The notes: generated by a model not told the origin, from the letters alone. DNA of 64,000 nucleotides from Palsa-504 sp963839095 (GCA_963839095.1 CAWIUF010000011.1:1-64000); one strand, 5' to 3'; shown: positions 1-9,314, counted from the first letter of the stretch. Numbers and translations: made by a program.

Positions 1-422
1 ACCGCCCCAGCCAGGGCCAGCGTCGCGGGAAACGTGACCGGGACGCCGGGGCCGGGGGTGGCCTCGAACACTCCGCGGACGTCGGGCCGCTCGACGACCG
101 CCTGGCCCGCGATGGTCAGCACGACCGCGGCCGCGGCGACCAGGACGGTGTCGACCAGGCCGGTCCACGGCGTGGTGAGCCGGGAGCCGGGCCAGTTGTT
201 CCACCAGAACGCGACCATAGCCACGACGGGAAGCGCGAACGTCGCTATCGGGCCGAGGATCAGCAGCGAGGTCGCGGTGCTGCCGGTGCCCAGGGCCAGG
301 GCGAAGAAGACGACCGCGGCGAGCAGGAGGCCGCCGAGGCCCAGCCAGGGCTGCCCGGCGAGGTGGCGGCGCTGCGGCCCGTTGAGGTCGCGACGCTCCG
401 GGTGAGGCGGGGTCGTCAGCAA
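1..422 (-). CDS. Membrane protein, N-terminal part, runs off the window
   Basis: Read from a TTG at 422 toward position 1; no stop is reached, so only about 140 residues are present. The start overlaps the last codons of the molybdenum subunit gene (stop 416-418), which suggests translational coupling. Three hydrophobic stretches are visible at about residues 26-47, 52-75 and 88-110, the second ending in Phe-Trp-Trp-Asn-Asn. I do not recognise a family. As the fourth gene of a molybdenum hydroxylase operon it may be a membrane anchor or an unrelated passenger. The start choice is an inference: no ATG or GTG lies nearby in frame. Confidence 0.5.
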   Translation of the reverse strand, partial: MLTTPPHPERRDLNGPQRRHLAGQPWLGLGGLLLAAVVFFALALGTGSTATSLLILGPIATFALPVVAMVAFWWNNWPGSRLTTPWTGLVDTVLVAAAAVVLTIAGQAVVERPDVRGVFEATPGPGVPVTFPATLALAGA

Positions 423-2689
423 GGGGTGCCCGGGCTGGATGGCAGGTGCGGCAGCAGGTGCTCGGCGGTGATCGGCAGTTCGCGGGGCCGGTAACCGGTG
501 GCGTGGTATACCGCGTTGGCGATCGCGGCCGCGGAGCCGACCTGCCCGATCTCGCCGACTCCCTTGACGCCGAGCGGGCCGGTGACGTGGTCCTCGACCT
601 CGATCAGCTCGACGTCGACGTCGGGGGCGTCGGCGTTGACGGGGACAAGGTAGTCGCCCAGGCTGGTGCTGGCCCACCGGCCGCGCTTAGGGTCCATGTG
701 GTTGCCCTCGAGCAGGGCCTGGCTCATGCCCCAGATCATGCCGCCCATGAGCTGGCTACGGGCGGTCTTGGGGTTGAGGACCCGGCCGGGGGCGAAGGCG
801 CCGGTCAGGTGGCGGACGCGGATGATGCCGAGGTCGGCGTCGACCGCGACCCTGGCGAACTGCGCGCCGAAGGTCAGCAGCCCGTACGGGGTATCCAGCG
901 GCGGCGGATCCCAGCTGCCGATGACTTCGGCGTCGTTCATGAGGTGGCGCTGCATCAGGCTGACGTAGGTCTCGCCGGTGTTGGCGTCTTTGCCGTCGCC
1001 AGCGAGCGTCATCCGCCCGCCGGCGACCACGATCCGAGCCGGGTCGGCGCCGTGCAGCGGCGACTGGGTGTCGCTGACCGCCAGCGCGATCAGCTGATCG
1101 CGCACGGCGGTGGCGGCGTTGTGGACGGCCGCGCTGACCATCATGGCGCCGTTCGAACCCACCGGCGAGCCGGCGGTCGGCAGGTCGGTGTCGCCGAATT
1201 CCAGCCGCACGTCGCGCATGTCGATGCCAAGCCCGTCGGCGGCGACCTGGGTCAGCACGGTCACCATCCCGGTGCCGAACTCCTGCGCGGCGGTGGCCAC
1301 GACGGCGGTGCCGTCGGCGTACAGCTGCGCCCGGGCGCGCTGCGTACGCATGAAGAACGCGACCGGGTACCCCGCGGTGGCCATTCCGGTGCCGATAAGC
1401 CAGTTCCCCTCGCGCTGGGACCGCGGCCGCGGGCTGCGCCCGGCCCAGCCGAAGCGCGCGGCCCCCCGCTCGAGGCATTCTCGCAGCCCGGAGCTGGACC
1501 AGGGGTAGCCGGTATTGGGGTCGGCGTCGGCAATATTGCGCAGCCGCAGCTCGACTGGGTCGATCCCGAGCTCGCCGGCCAGCTCGTCCATCGCGCACTC
1601 GAGGGTGAACACGCCGAGGGCCTCGCCCGGCCCGCGGGTGAACGTCGGCGTCATCGTGTTGCCGCGCACGAGGCGGTGCTTGCCCTGGTAGCTGGGACAG
1701 GCATACAGCTGGGAGGCGACGCCGAAGGCCGGCTCGGCCCAGTCATCGAACGGCGAGGTGACCGAGATCTTGCGATGCCGGATGGCGGTGAGCCTGCCGT
1801 CGCGGGCCGCCCCGAGCTCGATGTGCTGCTCTTGTTCCTCACGGTGCCCGCACGAGGTGAACATCTGGCCGCGCGGCAGCACCAGCCGGACCGGGCGGCG
1901 GACGTGCTGGGCCGCCAGGGCGGTGAGGGCGACGTGCGGCCAGACCATGGCCTTGGATCCGAAGGCCCCGCCGACGAAGCGGGTCAGCACGCGGATCTTG
2001 GATGGCGACATGCCGAGCAGCGCGGCGACGGTCAGCTGTACGGCCTTGATGCCCTGGCAGGAGTCATACAGCGTCAACTGGTCACCGTCCCAGACGGCCG
2101 TGGTGGTCAGCGCCTCCAGCGCGTTGTGGTGGTTGGCGGCGAACCGGAACGTGGCATCGATGCGCAGCTCCGCCGCTGCGAGCCCTTCCCCGGCGTTCCC
2201 GCGGTGCAGCTGGGCTGGCAGCACGCCACCGAAGATCTTTTCCGGTTCATACGCGTCAGCCCGGCCCTGGCTGATCGTGGTAACCGAGTCGGTCTCGGCG
2301 TAACTGACCTGTACGAGCGTCGCAGCGTGCTGGGCCTGCTCGAGGCGGTCGGCCACGACGATCGCGACCGGCTGGCCCGCGTAGTGGATCACATCGTCCT
2401 GCATGGGAAAGAACGTCTCACCGGGTGCCGGGCCGCCCAGCAGCGACGGGAGCAGCGGCACGTGGTTGACCTTCGGCAAGCTGTCATGCGTCAGGATCGC
2501 GGCCACGCCCTCGGCGCGCTCGGCCGCCGCGGTGTCGATCGCGGTGATCCGGCCGCTCGCCACCCCGGCGCCGACGATCTGGGCGTGGGCCAGGTCCGGC
2601 AGCGTTATCTCGCCGGAGTAACGCGCGGCGCCGGTGACTTTGGCCGGACCCTCTATCCGGTTGACCTCCTGGCCGATAGCCCGGCTCAT
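416..2689 (-). CDS. Xanthine dehydrogenase/aldehyde oxidase family, molybdopterin-binding subunit
   Basis: 757 residues, the usual length for the large subunit of YagR/PaoC-type aldehyde oxidoreductases. It binds the molybdenum cofactor and oxidises an aldehyde or aromatic substrate. The N-terminal a/b hammerhead domain is followed by the two Mo-binding domains. Visible landmarks are GGAFGSK (about 240), FTRGPGEALG (about 350) and near the C-terminus GVKGVGEIGQ, whose Glu is the expected catalytic base. ATG at 2689 overlaps the TGA of the FAD subunit (ATGA), so the three subunits are translationally coupled. No signal peptide is seen, so it is probably cytoplasmic. The substrate cannot be told from sequence alone. 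Confidence 0.93.
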   Translation of the reverse strand: MSRAIGQEVNRIEGPAKVTGAARYSGEITLPDLAHAQIVGAGVASGRITAIDTAAAERAEGVAAILTHDSLPKVNHVPLLPSLLGGPAPGETFFPMQDDVIHYAGQPVAIVVADRLEQAQHAATLVQVSYAETDSVTTISQGRADAYEPEKIFGGVLPAQLHRGNAGEGLAAAELRIDATFRFAANHHNALEALTTTAVWDGDQLTLYDSCQGIKAVQLTVAALLGMSPSKIRVLTRFVGGAFGSKAMVWPHVALTALAAQHVRRPVRLVLPRGQMFTSCGHREEQEQHIELGAARDGRLTAIRHRKISVTSPFDDWAEPAFGVASQLYACPSYQGKHRLVRGNTMTPTFTRGPGEALGVFTLECAMDELAGELGIDPVELRLRNIADADPNTGYPWSSSGLRECLERGAARFGWAGRSPRPRSQREGNWLIGTGMATAGYPVAFFMRTQRARAQLYADGTAVVATAAQEFGTGMVTVLTQVAADGLGIDMRDVRLEFGDTDLPTAGSPVGSNGAMMVSAAVHNAATAVRDQLIALAVSDTQSPLHGADPARIVVAGGRMTLAGDGKDANTGETYVSLMQRHLMNDAEVIGSWDPPPLDTPYGLLTFGAQFARVAVDADLGIIRVRHLTGAFAPGRVLNPKTARSQLMGGMIWGMSQALLEGNHMDPKRGRWASTSLGDYLVPVNADAPDVDVELIEVEDHVTGPLGVKGVGEIGQVGSAAAIANAVYHATGYRPRELPITAEHLLPHLPSSPGTPC

Positions 2690-3679
2690 CGTGCGTCTCC
2701 GTTCGTCAGTGTCATCAGGGCGCGGACGATGGCCCGCTGGGCGAGCTCGACCTTGAACGCGTTCATCGGCCTGGGCACGGCCAGGGCCAGTTCATGGCGG
2801 GCCGCGTCGGCGAAGCTGGCTTCGGTGGCCGGGCGGCCGAGCAGGGCGTGCTCGGCGCGTCGCGCGCGCCACGGCTTGGTCGCCGACGCCGCCGAGCGCC
2901 AGGCGGACGTCGGCGATGGCGCCGTCGGCGACGTGCACTGCGGCTGCCACCGATACCAGGGCGAACTCATATGACTCGCGATCGCGGAACTTCAGGTAGA
3001 CGGACCTGCGGGCTGTCGGAGCCGCGGGAACCTCGATCGCGGTGATCAGCTCCCCGTGCTGCAGCGGATGCTCATACTCCGGGGTGTCACCGGGAAGCAA
3101 GAAGAAGTCGTCGATTCCGATGGCCCGCTCCCCGGCTGGTCCGCGCGTGTGCACGACTGCGTCCAGGGCGGCCAGCGCGACCGCGACGTCCGACGGATGG
3201 GTGGCGATGCACTTCCCGCTGGTACCGAGGATGGCGTGCCCGCGGTGAAACCCGTCCATGGCCGCGCAGCCGCTGCCGGGCTCGCGCTTGTTGCACGGCG
3301 ACGTGGCATCGCGGAAGTAACTGCATCGCACCCGCTGGCACAGGTTGCCGCCCATCGAGGCCATGTTCCGCAGCTGGGCCGACGCTCCGAGCAGCAGCGC
3401 CTGCGAGATCACCGGGAACCGGGCCACCACCCCCGCCGCCCGGGCCACGTCGCTCATCCGCGCCAGCGCGCCGATGTGCAGCCCGCCGCCCGGCCGGTCC
3501 TCCACTCCGGTCAGGGGCAGATCGTTGATGTCGACCAGCAACCCGGGCCTCAGCACGTCCTGGCGCACCAGATCCACCTCGGTGGTGCCGCCCGCGAGAA
3601 ACGCGCTGTCCTGCCGTCCTGCGACCATCGTGATCGCAATATCCGCGTCAGCCGCCCGTACGTAGCTGAGGGGCCGCAT
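2686..3679 (-). pseudogene. FAD-binding subunit of molybdenum hydroxylase (YagS/PaoB type), frameshifted
   Basis: Starts at ATG 3679, sharing one base with the TAA of the 2Fe-2S gene. It matches the medium, FAD-binding subunit: GGTTEVDL near residue 40, NMASMGGNLCQ near 105, and a Cys-rich insert (CQRVRCSYF ... CNKREPGSGC) like the 4Fe-4S site of PaoB. After ALGGVGDQA (near 2875) the frame changes by one base; the rest (KPWRARRAEHALLGRP to the stop at 2686) continues the family C-terminus in a second frame. Either this is a real inactivating indel or a sequencing error; the flanking subunits are intact, which favours an error or a very recent mutation. Confidence 0.85.
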
Positions 3680-4197
3680 TATCGTTCGCCGCCAGCCGCG
3701 TCGCGGACGTCGCGGATCGCGGCGCGGATGTTCGGGTACGCCGCGCATCGGCAGATATTGCCGCTCATCCACTCGGCGATCTCGGCGTCGTCGGTGGCGT
3801 GGCCCTCCGCCAGCAGGGCCACCGCGGACATGATCTGGCCGGGAGTGCAGTAGCCGCACTGGAACGCGTCGCGGTCGATGAATGCCGCCTGCATGGGATG
3901 CAGCCCGCTGCCGTCGGACAGGCCCTCAATCGTGGTGACCTCGTGGCCCTCGCAGCTGACCGCAAGCGTCAGGCAGGCCAGCACCCGCCGGGCGTCCACC
4001 CACACCGTGCAGGCTCCGCACGTGCCCTGGTCACAGCCCTTCTTCGACCCGGTAAGCCCGAGATGTTCTCGTAGCGTGTCCAGCAGGCTGACCCGGGGCT
4101 CGATCGGCAGCTCACGGACCCGGCCGTTGACGGTGAGCACCACCATCCCTGCCTCGGGCCCGCGCACCGTCGGTGGCGATTCAAGCTCCCTGTTCAT
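3679..4197 (-). CDS. 2Fe-2S iron-sulfur subunit of molybdenum hydroxylase (YagT/PaoA type)
   Basis: 172 residues from ATG 4197, chosen because AGGAGG lies at the right distance upstream. The plant-type ferredoxin domain has GCDQGTCGACTVW with a fourth Cys in RRVLACL. The C-terminal [2Fe-2S]-binding domain has QCGYCTPGQ and GNICRCAAY. Together these eight cysteines carry two 2Fe-2S clusters that pass electrons from the Mo site to FAD. First gene of the operon; unlike E. coli PaoA no Tat signal is visible, so a cytoplasmic enzyme is inferred. Confidence 0.93.
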   Translation of the reverse strand: MNRELESPPTVRGPEAGMVVLTVNGRVRELPIEPRVSLLDTLREHLGLTGSKKGCDQGTCGACTVWVDARRVLACLTLAVSCEGHEVTTIEGLSDGSGLHPMQAAFIDRDAFQCGYCTPGQIMSAVALLAEGHATDDAEIAEWMSGNICRCAAYPNIRAAIRDVRDAAGGER

Positions 4198-4323
4198 CAC
4201 AACCTCCTGCCGTGACCTGCTTTCGTGACCGGTTAAACGGTGCGGCCAGCGGGGCCGTCGTCGCATCCGCCATTGGCTAGCCGCTATGGCCAGTGCGCTG
4301 GTCAGGGGAGTAGCGTCGGTGCC

Positions 4324-7116
4324 GTGCAGGAGCCTGCTGATTCTTCAGGGCCGGGGACGGTGACGGAGCTGACCGGCCGTCGCGCCGAATGCGACGTGCT
4401 CGACCGGCTGGCGGCGGCTGTGCGTGCGGGTGAAAGTCGCACTCTGGTAGTGCGCGGTGAGCCCGGGGTGGGCAAGACCGCGCTCCTGGAGTACCTGGCC
4501 GGGCAGGCGTCGGGCTGCCGGGTGGCGCGCGCGGCGGGTATCCAGTCGGAGATGGAGCTGGCGTTCGCGGTGCTGCACCAGCTGTGCGCGCCGATGCTGG
4601 ACCGCCTGGAGCGTCTCCCAGTTCCGCAGCGCGACGCGTTGCGGACCGCGTTCGGTCTCAGTGCCGGGCCGGCACCGGACCGGTTCCTGATCGGCCTGGC
4701 CGCCCTGGGCCTGCTGTCCGAGCTGGCCGGGGAACGGCCGCTGGTGTGCATCATCGATGACCAGCAGTGGCTAGACAGCGCTTCGGCGCAGGTCCTCGCG
4801 TTCCTCGCGCGCAGACTGGAGGCCGAGTCAGTCGGCTTGGTGTTCGGGGCCCGTATCCCGACCGGTGACTTGGCGGGACTGCCGGAACTGGTGGTCGAGG
4901 GGCTGCCGGAGGACGATGCGCGGGTGCTGCTGGACTCGGCGCTGACCGGGCCGCTGGATGCGCGGGTCCGCGAGCAGATCATCGCCGAGGCGCACGGCAA
5001 CCCGCTGGCCCTGCTGGAGCTGCCGCGAGGTTGGACGGCGGCGGAGCTGGCCGGCGGGTTCGGACTGCCCGGCGCGGTGCCGCTCTCGGACGACATCTCG
5101 GGCATCATCGAGGAGAACTTCCGGCGGCGGATCGGCGCTCTTCCGGCTGAGACCCGGTGCCTGCTGCTGCTCGCGGCGGCCGATCCGGCCGGCGACCCGG
5201 CCCTGCTGTGGCGGGCGGCCGGGCGGCTCGGCGTCGGGGCCGAAGCGGCGGCGCCCGCGGTCGAGGCCGGCCTGGCCGAGTTCGATGTCCGGGTGCAGTT
5301 CCGTCATCCTCTGGTGCGCTCGGTGGCCTACCGGTCGGCGTCGGCCCGGGATCGGCAGGCCGCGCACCAGGCGCTGGCGGAGGCCATCGATCCGGAGCTG
5401 GATCCTGATCGCCGCGCCTGGCACCGCGCCCAGGCCGCCCCGGAGCCGGATGAAGATGTTGCCGGGGAGCTGGAGCGCTCGGCCGGCCGGGCGCAGGCGC
5501 GTGGCGGGCTGGCGGCGGCGGCCGCGTTCCTCGAACGCGGGGTGATGCTGACCCCCGACCCGGCGCGGCGGGCCGGGCGGGCGCTGGCCGCCGCGAACAC
5601 TAAATTCCAGGCGGGCGCGTTCGACGCGGCGCAGGAGTTGCTGGCCGTGGCCGAGGCCGGACCGCTCAGTGAGTTCGAGCAAGCTCGCGCCGACCTGCTG
5701 CGGGCACAGTTCGCGTTCGTCATGAACCGGGGTGGCGACGCCCCGGTCCTGCTGGTGAAGGCGGCCAGGCGCCTCGAGCCGATCGACGCCGCTCTGGCCC
5801 GGGCGACCTACCTTGACGCGCTGACCGCTTCCACGCTCGCCGGCCGGCTGGCCAGCCCCGGCGGCCATACACTGGAAGTGGCACGCGCCGCTAGCGCGGC
5901 GCCGCGGCCGCTGCACGACCCGCACGTCCCCGATCTCCTTCTGGACGGCCTGGCGGCGAACTTCAACGAGGGGTACGCGGCAGGAGTGCCTTGCCTGCGA
6001 CAGGCGCTGACCGTTTTCGGCCGCGGCATGTCGGCGGACGAGGAGCTGCGCTGGCTATGGCTGACAACCTTGGCGGCCTTGCATCTGTGGGACGACGAAC
6101 GCTGGGACATGCTCTCTGTCCGGTATGTCGAGCTCGCTCGCAAGGCCGGCGCGCTGAGCGAGCTTCCGCTCGCCCTCAGCACTCGCTCGATGATGCTGCT
6201 GTTCGCCGGCGACCTGTCCACCGCCACGGCACTGACCGATGAGGGGCGGGCGGTGATCGATGCGACGGGCAGCCAGTTCGCGCCCTACGCCGCCATGGGC
6301 CTCGCCGCGATGCAGGGCAGGCAGGCCGAGGTGTCCGCCCTGATCGAGGCCACCGCCAACGATGTCGCCCAGCGTGGCGAAGGCATCGCGATGTCCGTCG
6401 CCGAGTGGGCGAACGCACTGCTCCACAACGGCCTCGGCCGCTATCCCGAGGCGATGCGCGCCGCCCAGCAGGCCCTCCACTACCAGGAGTACCCGGACAT
6501 GCACTATCCGGGCATCGCCAACTGGGCCGCGGCCGAACTCGTCGAGGCATCCGCCCGCAGCGGGATGACCGAGGTAGCCGTCGCTACCTACCGCTGGATT
6601 GCCGAGATGACCAGCGCCAGCGGCACCAACTGGGCGCTCGGCGTCGAAGCACGTTCGGCCGCGCTGGTGACGGAAGGCAATGCTGCCGAGGGCCTGTACC
6701 AGGACTCGATCACGCATCTTGACCGGACCCGTGTCCGCGCGGAACTCGCGCGCGCCCATTTGCTCTACGGAGAATGGCTGCGCCGGCAGCGCCGCCGCAC
6801 CGATGCCCGCGAGCAACTGCGCATCGCCCACGACATGCTCGAGGCCACGGGGATGGATGCGTTCGCCGAGCGGGCCAGGCGTGAGCTGCTGGCTACCGGC
6901 GAGACCGCCCGCAAGCGCACCGCCGTCGCCACCACAAATGAAGAGCTGACCGCCCAGGAGGCCCAGATCGCCCGGCTGGCCCGCGACGGGCTGTCCAACC
7001 CCGAGATCGGCACCCGGCTGTTCCTCAGCCCGCGCACGGTCCAGTACCACCTGGGCAACGTCTTTACCAAGTTCGGCATTACCTCGCGCAGTCAGCTCAG
7101 CCACGCTCTGCCTTAG
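4324..7116 (+). CDS. LuxR family regulator with AAA/STAND ATPase domain (LAL type)
   Basis: About 930 residues from GTG 4324 (GGGAG upstream; GTG 4360 is an alternative). Residues 45-52 form a Walker A motif (GEPGVGKT) and LVCIIDDQQWLD is the Walker B strand. A long alpha-helical, TPR-like region rich in Ala and Leu follows, and the last 65 residues are a LuxR-type helix-turn-helix (LTAQEAQIARLA, then SNPEIGTRLFLSPRTVQYHL). Large ATP-binding LuxR proteins act as signal-gated activators. It diverges from the molybdenum hydroxylase operon, 127 bp away, so regulation of that operon is a reasonable inference. Confidence 0.92.
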   Translation: MQEPADSSGPGTVTELTGRRAECDVLDRLAAAVRAGESRTLVVRGEPGVGKTALLEYLAGQASGCRVARAAGIQSEMELAFAVLHQLCAPMLDRLERLPVPQRDALRTAFGLSAGPAPDRFLIGLAALGLLSELAGERPLVCIIDDQQWLDSASAQVLAFLARRLEAESVGLVFGARIPTGDLAGLPELVVEGLPEDDARVLLDSALTGPLDARVREQIIAEAHGNPLALLELPRGWTAAELAGGFGLPGAVPLSDDISGIIEENFRRRIGALPAETRCLLLLAAADPAGDPALLWRAAGRLGVGAEAAAPAVEAGLAEFDVRVQFRHPLVRSVAYRSASARDRQAAHQALAEAIDPELDPDRRAWHRAQAAPEPDEDVAGELERSAGRAQARGGLAAAAAFLERGVMLTPDPARRAGRALAAANTKFQAGAFDAAQELLAVAEAGPLSEFEQARADLLRAQFAFVMNRGGDAPVLLVKAARRLEPIDAALARATYLDALTASTLAGRLASPGGHTLEVARAASAAPRPLHDPHVPDLLLDGLAANFNEGYAAGVPCLRQALTVFGRGMSADEELRWLWLTTLAALHLWDDERWDMLSVRYVELARKAGALSELPLALSTRSMMLLFAGDLSTATALTDEGRAVIDATGSQFAPYAAMGLAAMQGRQAEVSALIEATANDVAQRGEGIAMSVAEWANALLHNGLGRYPEAMRAAQQALHYQEYPDMHYPGIANWAAAELVEASARSGMTEVAVATYRWIAEMTSASGTNWALGVEARSAALVTEGNAAEGLYQDSITHLDRTRVRAELARAHLLYGEWLRRQRRRTDAREQLRIAHDMLEATGMDAFAERARRELLATGETARKRTAVATTNEELTAQEAQIARLARDGLSNPEIGTRLFLSPRTVQYHLGNVFTKFGITSRSQLSHALP

Positions 7117-7436
7117 CTTGACTCTGCCGGGAATTGGCCGCGGCGGCTAGCTGACGGCTCGCCATGAGCGCAGGCGCTTGATGTCGTGCTGGTCGAGACC
7201 GATCGAGCAGGAACTGCAGCACGCTCAGCGTGGCCAGCTGGGCAGGTGAGATCCCGGCCCGCCCGTCCCGGGGATACCAGCCGGCGAAGTCCTCGTCGTC
7301 CCGCAGGCAATCGAGCCGGTCCCGCACCCACATCGCCGTCGTCCCAGCCGGGTTGCTGGCCCGCGCCACCCGCGCGGTCAGCTCTGGAACCTCGACCCCC
7401 AGGCGGGCACGGACGCCAGCTCGCTGAGTAGCCAGG
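7110..7436 (-). mobile_element. IS1182-like transposase, N-terminal remnant
   Basis: On the minus strand the reading VEVPELTARVARASNPAG, then VRDRLDCLRDDEDFAGW and GISPAQLATLSVLQFLLDRS matches the N-terminal domain of IS1182-family transposases. After LLDRS the match stops; the rest of the transposase, including the DDE catalytic part, is absent. Only about 100 codons remain, so it is a dead fragment. The sequence to its right (7461-7520) is the first copy of the 60-bp motif. Confidence 0.65.
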
Positions 7437-7460
7437 ATGCCGGCCGCCGGTGGCCGACTC

Positions 7461-7520
7461 GGACTGACCAGTTGCACTGTGCACTGGCGGATACGAGCGC
7501 GTCCGTCCCACCCCGACAAT
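7461..7520 (+). repeat. 60-bp motif, copy 1
   Basis: First of four copies of a 60-bp sequence. All share ACTGRYYAGTTGC, then CACTGGCGGATACGA, a TCC-rich stretch and CGACAMT. In this copy the left part is a dyad (CCAGT..GCAC/GTGC..ACTGG). It points toward the small gene at 7714. Between lies a fragment of an alpha/beta hydrolase C-terminus. Confidence 0.7.
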
Positions 7521-7530
7521 CGCAGGAAAG

Positions 7531-7617
7531 GGTGGTCCGCACGACATCGGCTGGCCCCCCGACGAGGTCAACACCGCCCTGCTGGAGTTCCTCATCAGCC
7601 AGCCAGGCGGAACTTGC
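7531..7617 (+). pseudogene. Alpha/beta hydrolase C-terminal fragment
   Basis: The reading HDIGWPPDEVNTALLEFL resembles the last helix of alpha/beta hydrolases, where the catalytic His is followed by a stretch ending in VN.ALLEFL. No upstream part of the gene is present, so this is a relic about 30 codons long. It lies directly after copy 1 of the 60-bp motif. An intact alpha/beta hydrolase likewise follows copy 4, so copy 1 may mark a deleted paralogue. Confidence 0.4.
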
Positions 7618-7713
7618 CGGCCATCGGAGGCCGGTCCTGATATCTGCCTGCGGGCACTACCCGGGCCTGGTCCTGTCGCTTCCAGACTATCCAGACCAGC
7701 TGAAGGAGGAGCG

Positions 7714-7914
7714 ATGAAACCGCCCGCCATTGGCTACGATGCCGTCGACCGTACCGAGTCATCCGTGCACGACTGGCGCGTATCCCAACTCACTCGTCTC
7801 GGCATCCCCGGGTCGCTGGCCGAAGTCTACGCCGACCGCATCGACTGGCATCAGATCGCCCGGCTGGTGTGCCGCGGCTGTCCGCCGCGGCTTGCCCTCC
7901 GCATCATCTGCTGA
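7714..7914 (+). CDS. Small conserved actinobacterial protein, unknown function
   Basis: 66 residues from ATG 7714, preceded by a strong GGAGGAG at ideal spacing. The body (VHDWRVSQLTRLGIPGSL, then AEVYADRIDWHQIARLV and CPPRLALRI) belongs to a short protein family I have seen repeatedly in high-GC actinomycetes; no catalytic motif is evident. The start of the WhiB gene is only 24 bp downstream, so the two are probably cotranscribed and may act together. Confidence 0.75.
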   Translation: MKPPAIGYDAVDRTESSVHDWRVSQLTRLGIPGSLAEVYADRIDWHQIARLVCRGCPPRLALRIIC

Positions 7915-7938
7915 CGCTGACTCGGAGGATCCAGCGCG

Positions 7939-8202
7939 ATGACGGTACAAACTGGCTGGCGTGACGATGCCGCTTGCCGCGACGCCGATCCGGACCTGTT
8001 CTTCCCGGTCGGCACGACCGGGCCCGCGCTGCGCCACATTGACGAGGCGAAACGGATCTGCCGGGCATGCCCGGTGCAGACCCAGTGCCAGGCCTGGGCG
8101 CTGGACCACGGAGTCTCCGATGGTGTGTGGGGAGGTACCACAGCGGACGAGCGGCGCGCCGTCCGGCGCCTCCGGTCGAGGGCGACAATCAGTCAGGAAT
8201 GA
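7939..8202 (+). CDS. WhiB-family iron-sulfur transcription factor
   Basis: 87 residues. The four cluster cysteines are at 13, 41, 44 and 50 (AACRD, then RICRACPVQTQC), the typical C..CxxC.....C pattern that binds a redox-sensitive 4Fe-4S cluster. The beta-turn GVWGG follows near residue 63, then a basic tail (RRAVRRLRSR) that contacts DNA or sigma factor. Complete, although the sequence right after its stop is the end of an insertion element. Likely role: redox or developmental control of neighbouring genes. Confidence 0.93.
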   Translation: MTVQTGWRDDAACRDADPDLFFPVGTTGPALRHIDEAKRICRACPVQTQCQAWALDHGVSDGVWGGTTADERRAVRRLRSRATISQE

Positions 8203-8251
8203 GGTTTTCTCAGCGACTTTACGTGATCATCTTGTACGGGTATTGGACTAG
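8203..8251 (-). mobile_element. Solo 3' end of an IS5-type element
   Basis: The first 43 bp are a near-exact inverted copy of 11503-11545, the 3' end of the decayed IS5-type transposase further right. Read on the minus strand it gives the last codons YKMIT-stop of that transposase family and the flanking TGAGGTTTTCTCAGCGACTT end sequence. No more of the transposase is present here. Together the two ends bracket the MerR-ABC locus. Confidence 0.7.
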
Positions 8252-8364
8252 GGCGGAGGCGCGCTGTCGCCGGCTGGCAGGTCCGGGGTGCTGCCGGTTA
8301 CGTCCTCGCGGATGGGCTGCCTGCTGGATTCCCTGGACCGCGGCTACCGGGTGCTGGGGATTTG

Positions 8365-8385
8365 CTCCTCCAGTTACTGGAGGAG
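8365..8385. promoter_or_regulatory. Perfect palindrome, probable MerR operator
   Basis: Nine-base arms CTCCTCCAG and CTGGAGGAG flank TTA. MerR-family operators in actinomycetes commonly contain CTCCAGTNACTGGAG. The right arm holds GGAGGAG, which is also the ribosome binding site of the MerR gene starting at 8399. The site could therefore act in autoregulation at the DNA level or as an RNA hairpin that hides the ribosome binding site. Confidence 0.6.
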
Positions 8386-8398
8386 CCAGACTGGCGCC

Positions 8399-9314
8399 AT
8401 GGAGAACGACGGACCTCTTCTGACGATCGGTGAGCTGGCCAGGCGTGCCGGCGTGCCGGCGCGCACTATCCGGTTCTGGTCGGATAGCGGCGGGTGCCGC
8501 CGGCCTCGCGGACTGAGGGCGATCGCAGGCTGTACGACACGGCGTGCGTGGCCCGGCTGGAACTGGTGACGACCTTGCGGGAGCTGGGCGTGAGCCTGGC
8601 CAATGTCCGGCGCGTACTAGGCGGCCAGGTCACCGCCGCGGAGGTGGCCGCTATCCACCTGGAGGCGCTGGACACCGAGATCCGGGTCCTGCGGCTGCGC
8701 CGGGCAGTCGTGGCCGCCGTGGTGAAGCGCTCTGCCGACGGGACGGAGATGGGCATGATCAACAAGCTGGCGCGCCTGTCCGTGGCCGAGCGGCGCCAGA
8801 TCATCGATGACTTCACGGCGGAGGTTTTCCGCGGGCTGGATCCCAGCCCGGCGAGGTTTGCGCGCTGGGCCGCGGCGCCGGATCTGCCGGATGATCCTTC
8901 GGCCGAGCAGGTTGAGGCCTGGGTCGATCTCGCTGAGCTGGTGGCGGACAGGGGTTTCCGCGAGCAGGTCCGGCAGGTCGCTGGCATCGGCATCCAGATC
9001 CAGTCCGGCCGCTGGCTGGCCGACGTCGATGGGGCGCAGGACGAGGCCGAGGCGGCGCGCCAGCGGGGAGTGCCGCCCGGCTCCGCCGAAGCGGCCCGGA
9101 TCGTGGAGCGCATCCTGGCGGGTGCCCCCGCCGGCCAGGCCGGGCTGAGCTGCTGGCTCAGCTAGAGGCCGGCACTGATCCCTGGATCGAGCGTTACTGG
9201 GAGCTGACGGCCGTCATCAGCGGCCGCGGCCCGTTCCCGTCGGTGCAGCGCGCCCTTGAATGGCTGGCCGCCGCGCTGCGCGCGAGCCAGGACCGAAAGG
9301 AGGCGGGCCGGTGA
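8399..9314 (+). pseudogene. MerR family regulator, two frameshifts
   Basis: ATG 8399 follows GGAGGAG. The N-terminus (LLTIGELARRAGVPARTIRF) is a MerR winged helix. Near 8490 the frame shifts by one base and the family sequence resumes as VPPASRTEGDRRLYD. Near 9150 it shifts again and continues as AQLEAGTDPWIERYWEL to a stop at 9312-9314. The stop overlaps the GTG of the ABC ATPase (GTGA). In this family the regulator normally controls the adjacent exporter in response to a ligand. Confidence 0.8.

Noticed and set aside
446..2974. 842-codon open frame on the plus strand
   Set aside because: It is antisense to the molybdenum subunit, has no domain similarity, and its composition is that expected from the complement of high-GC coding DNA.
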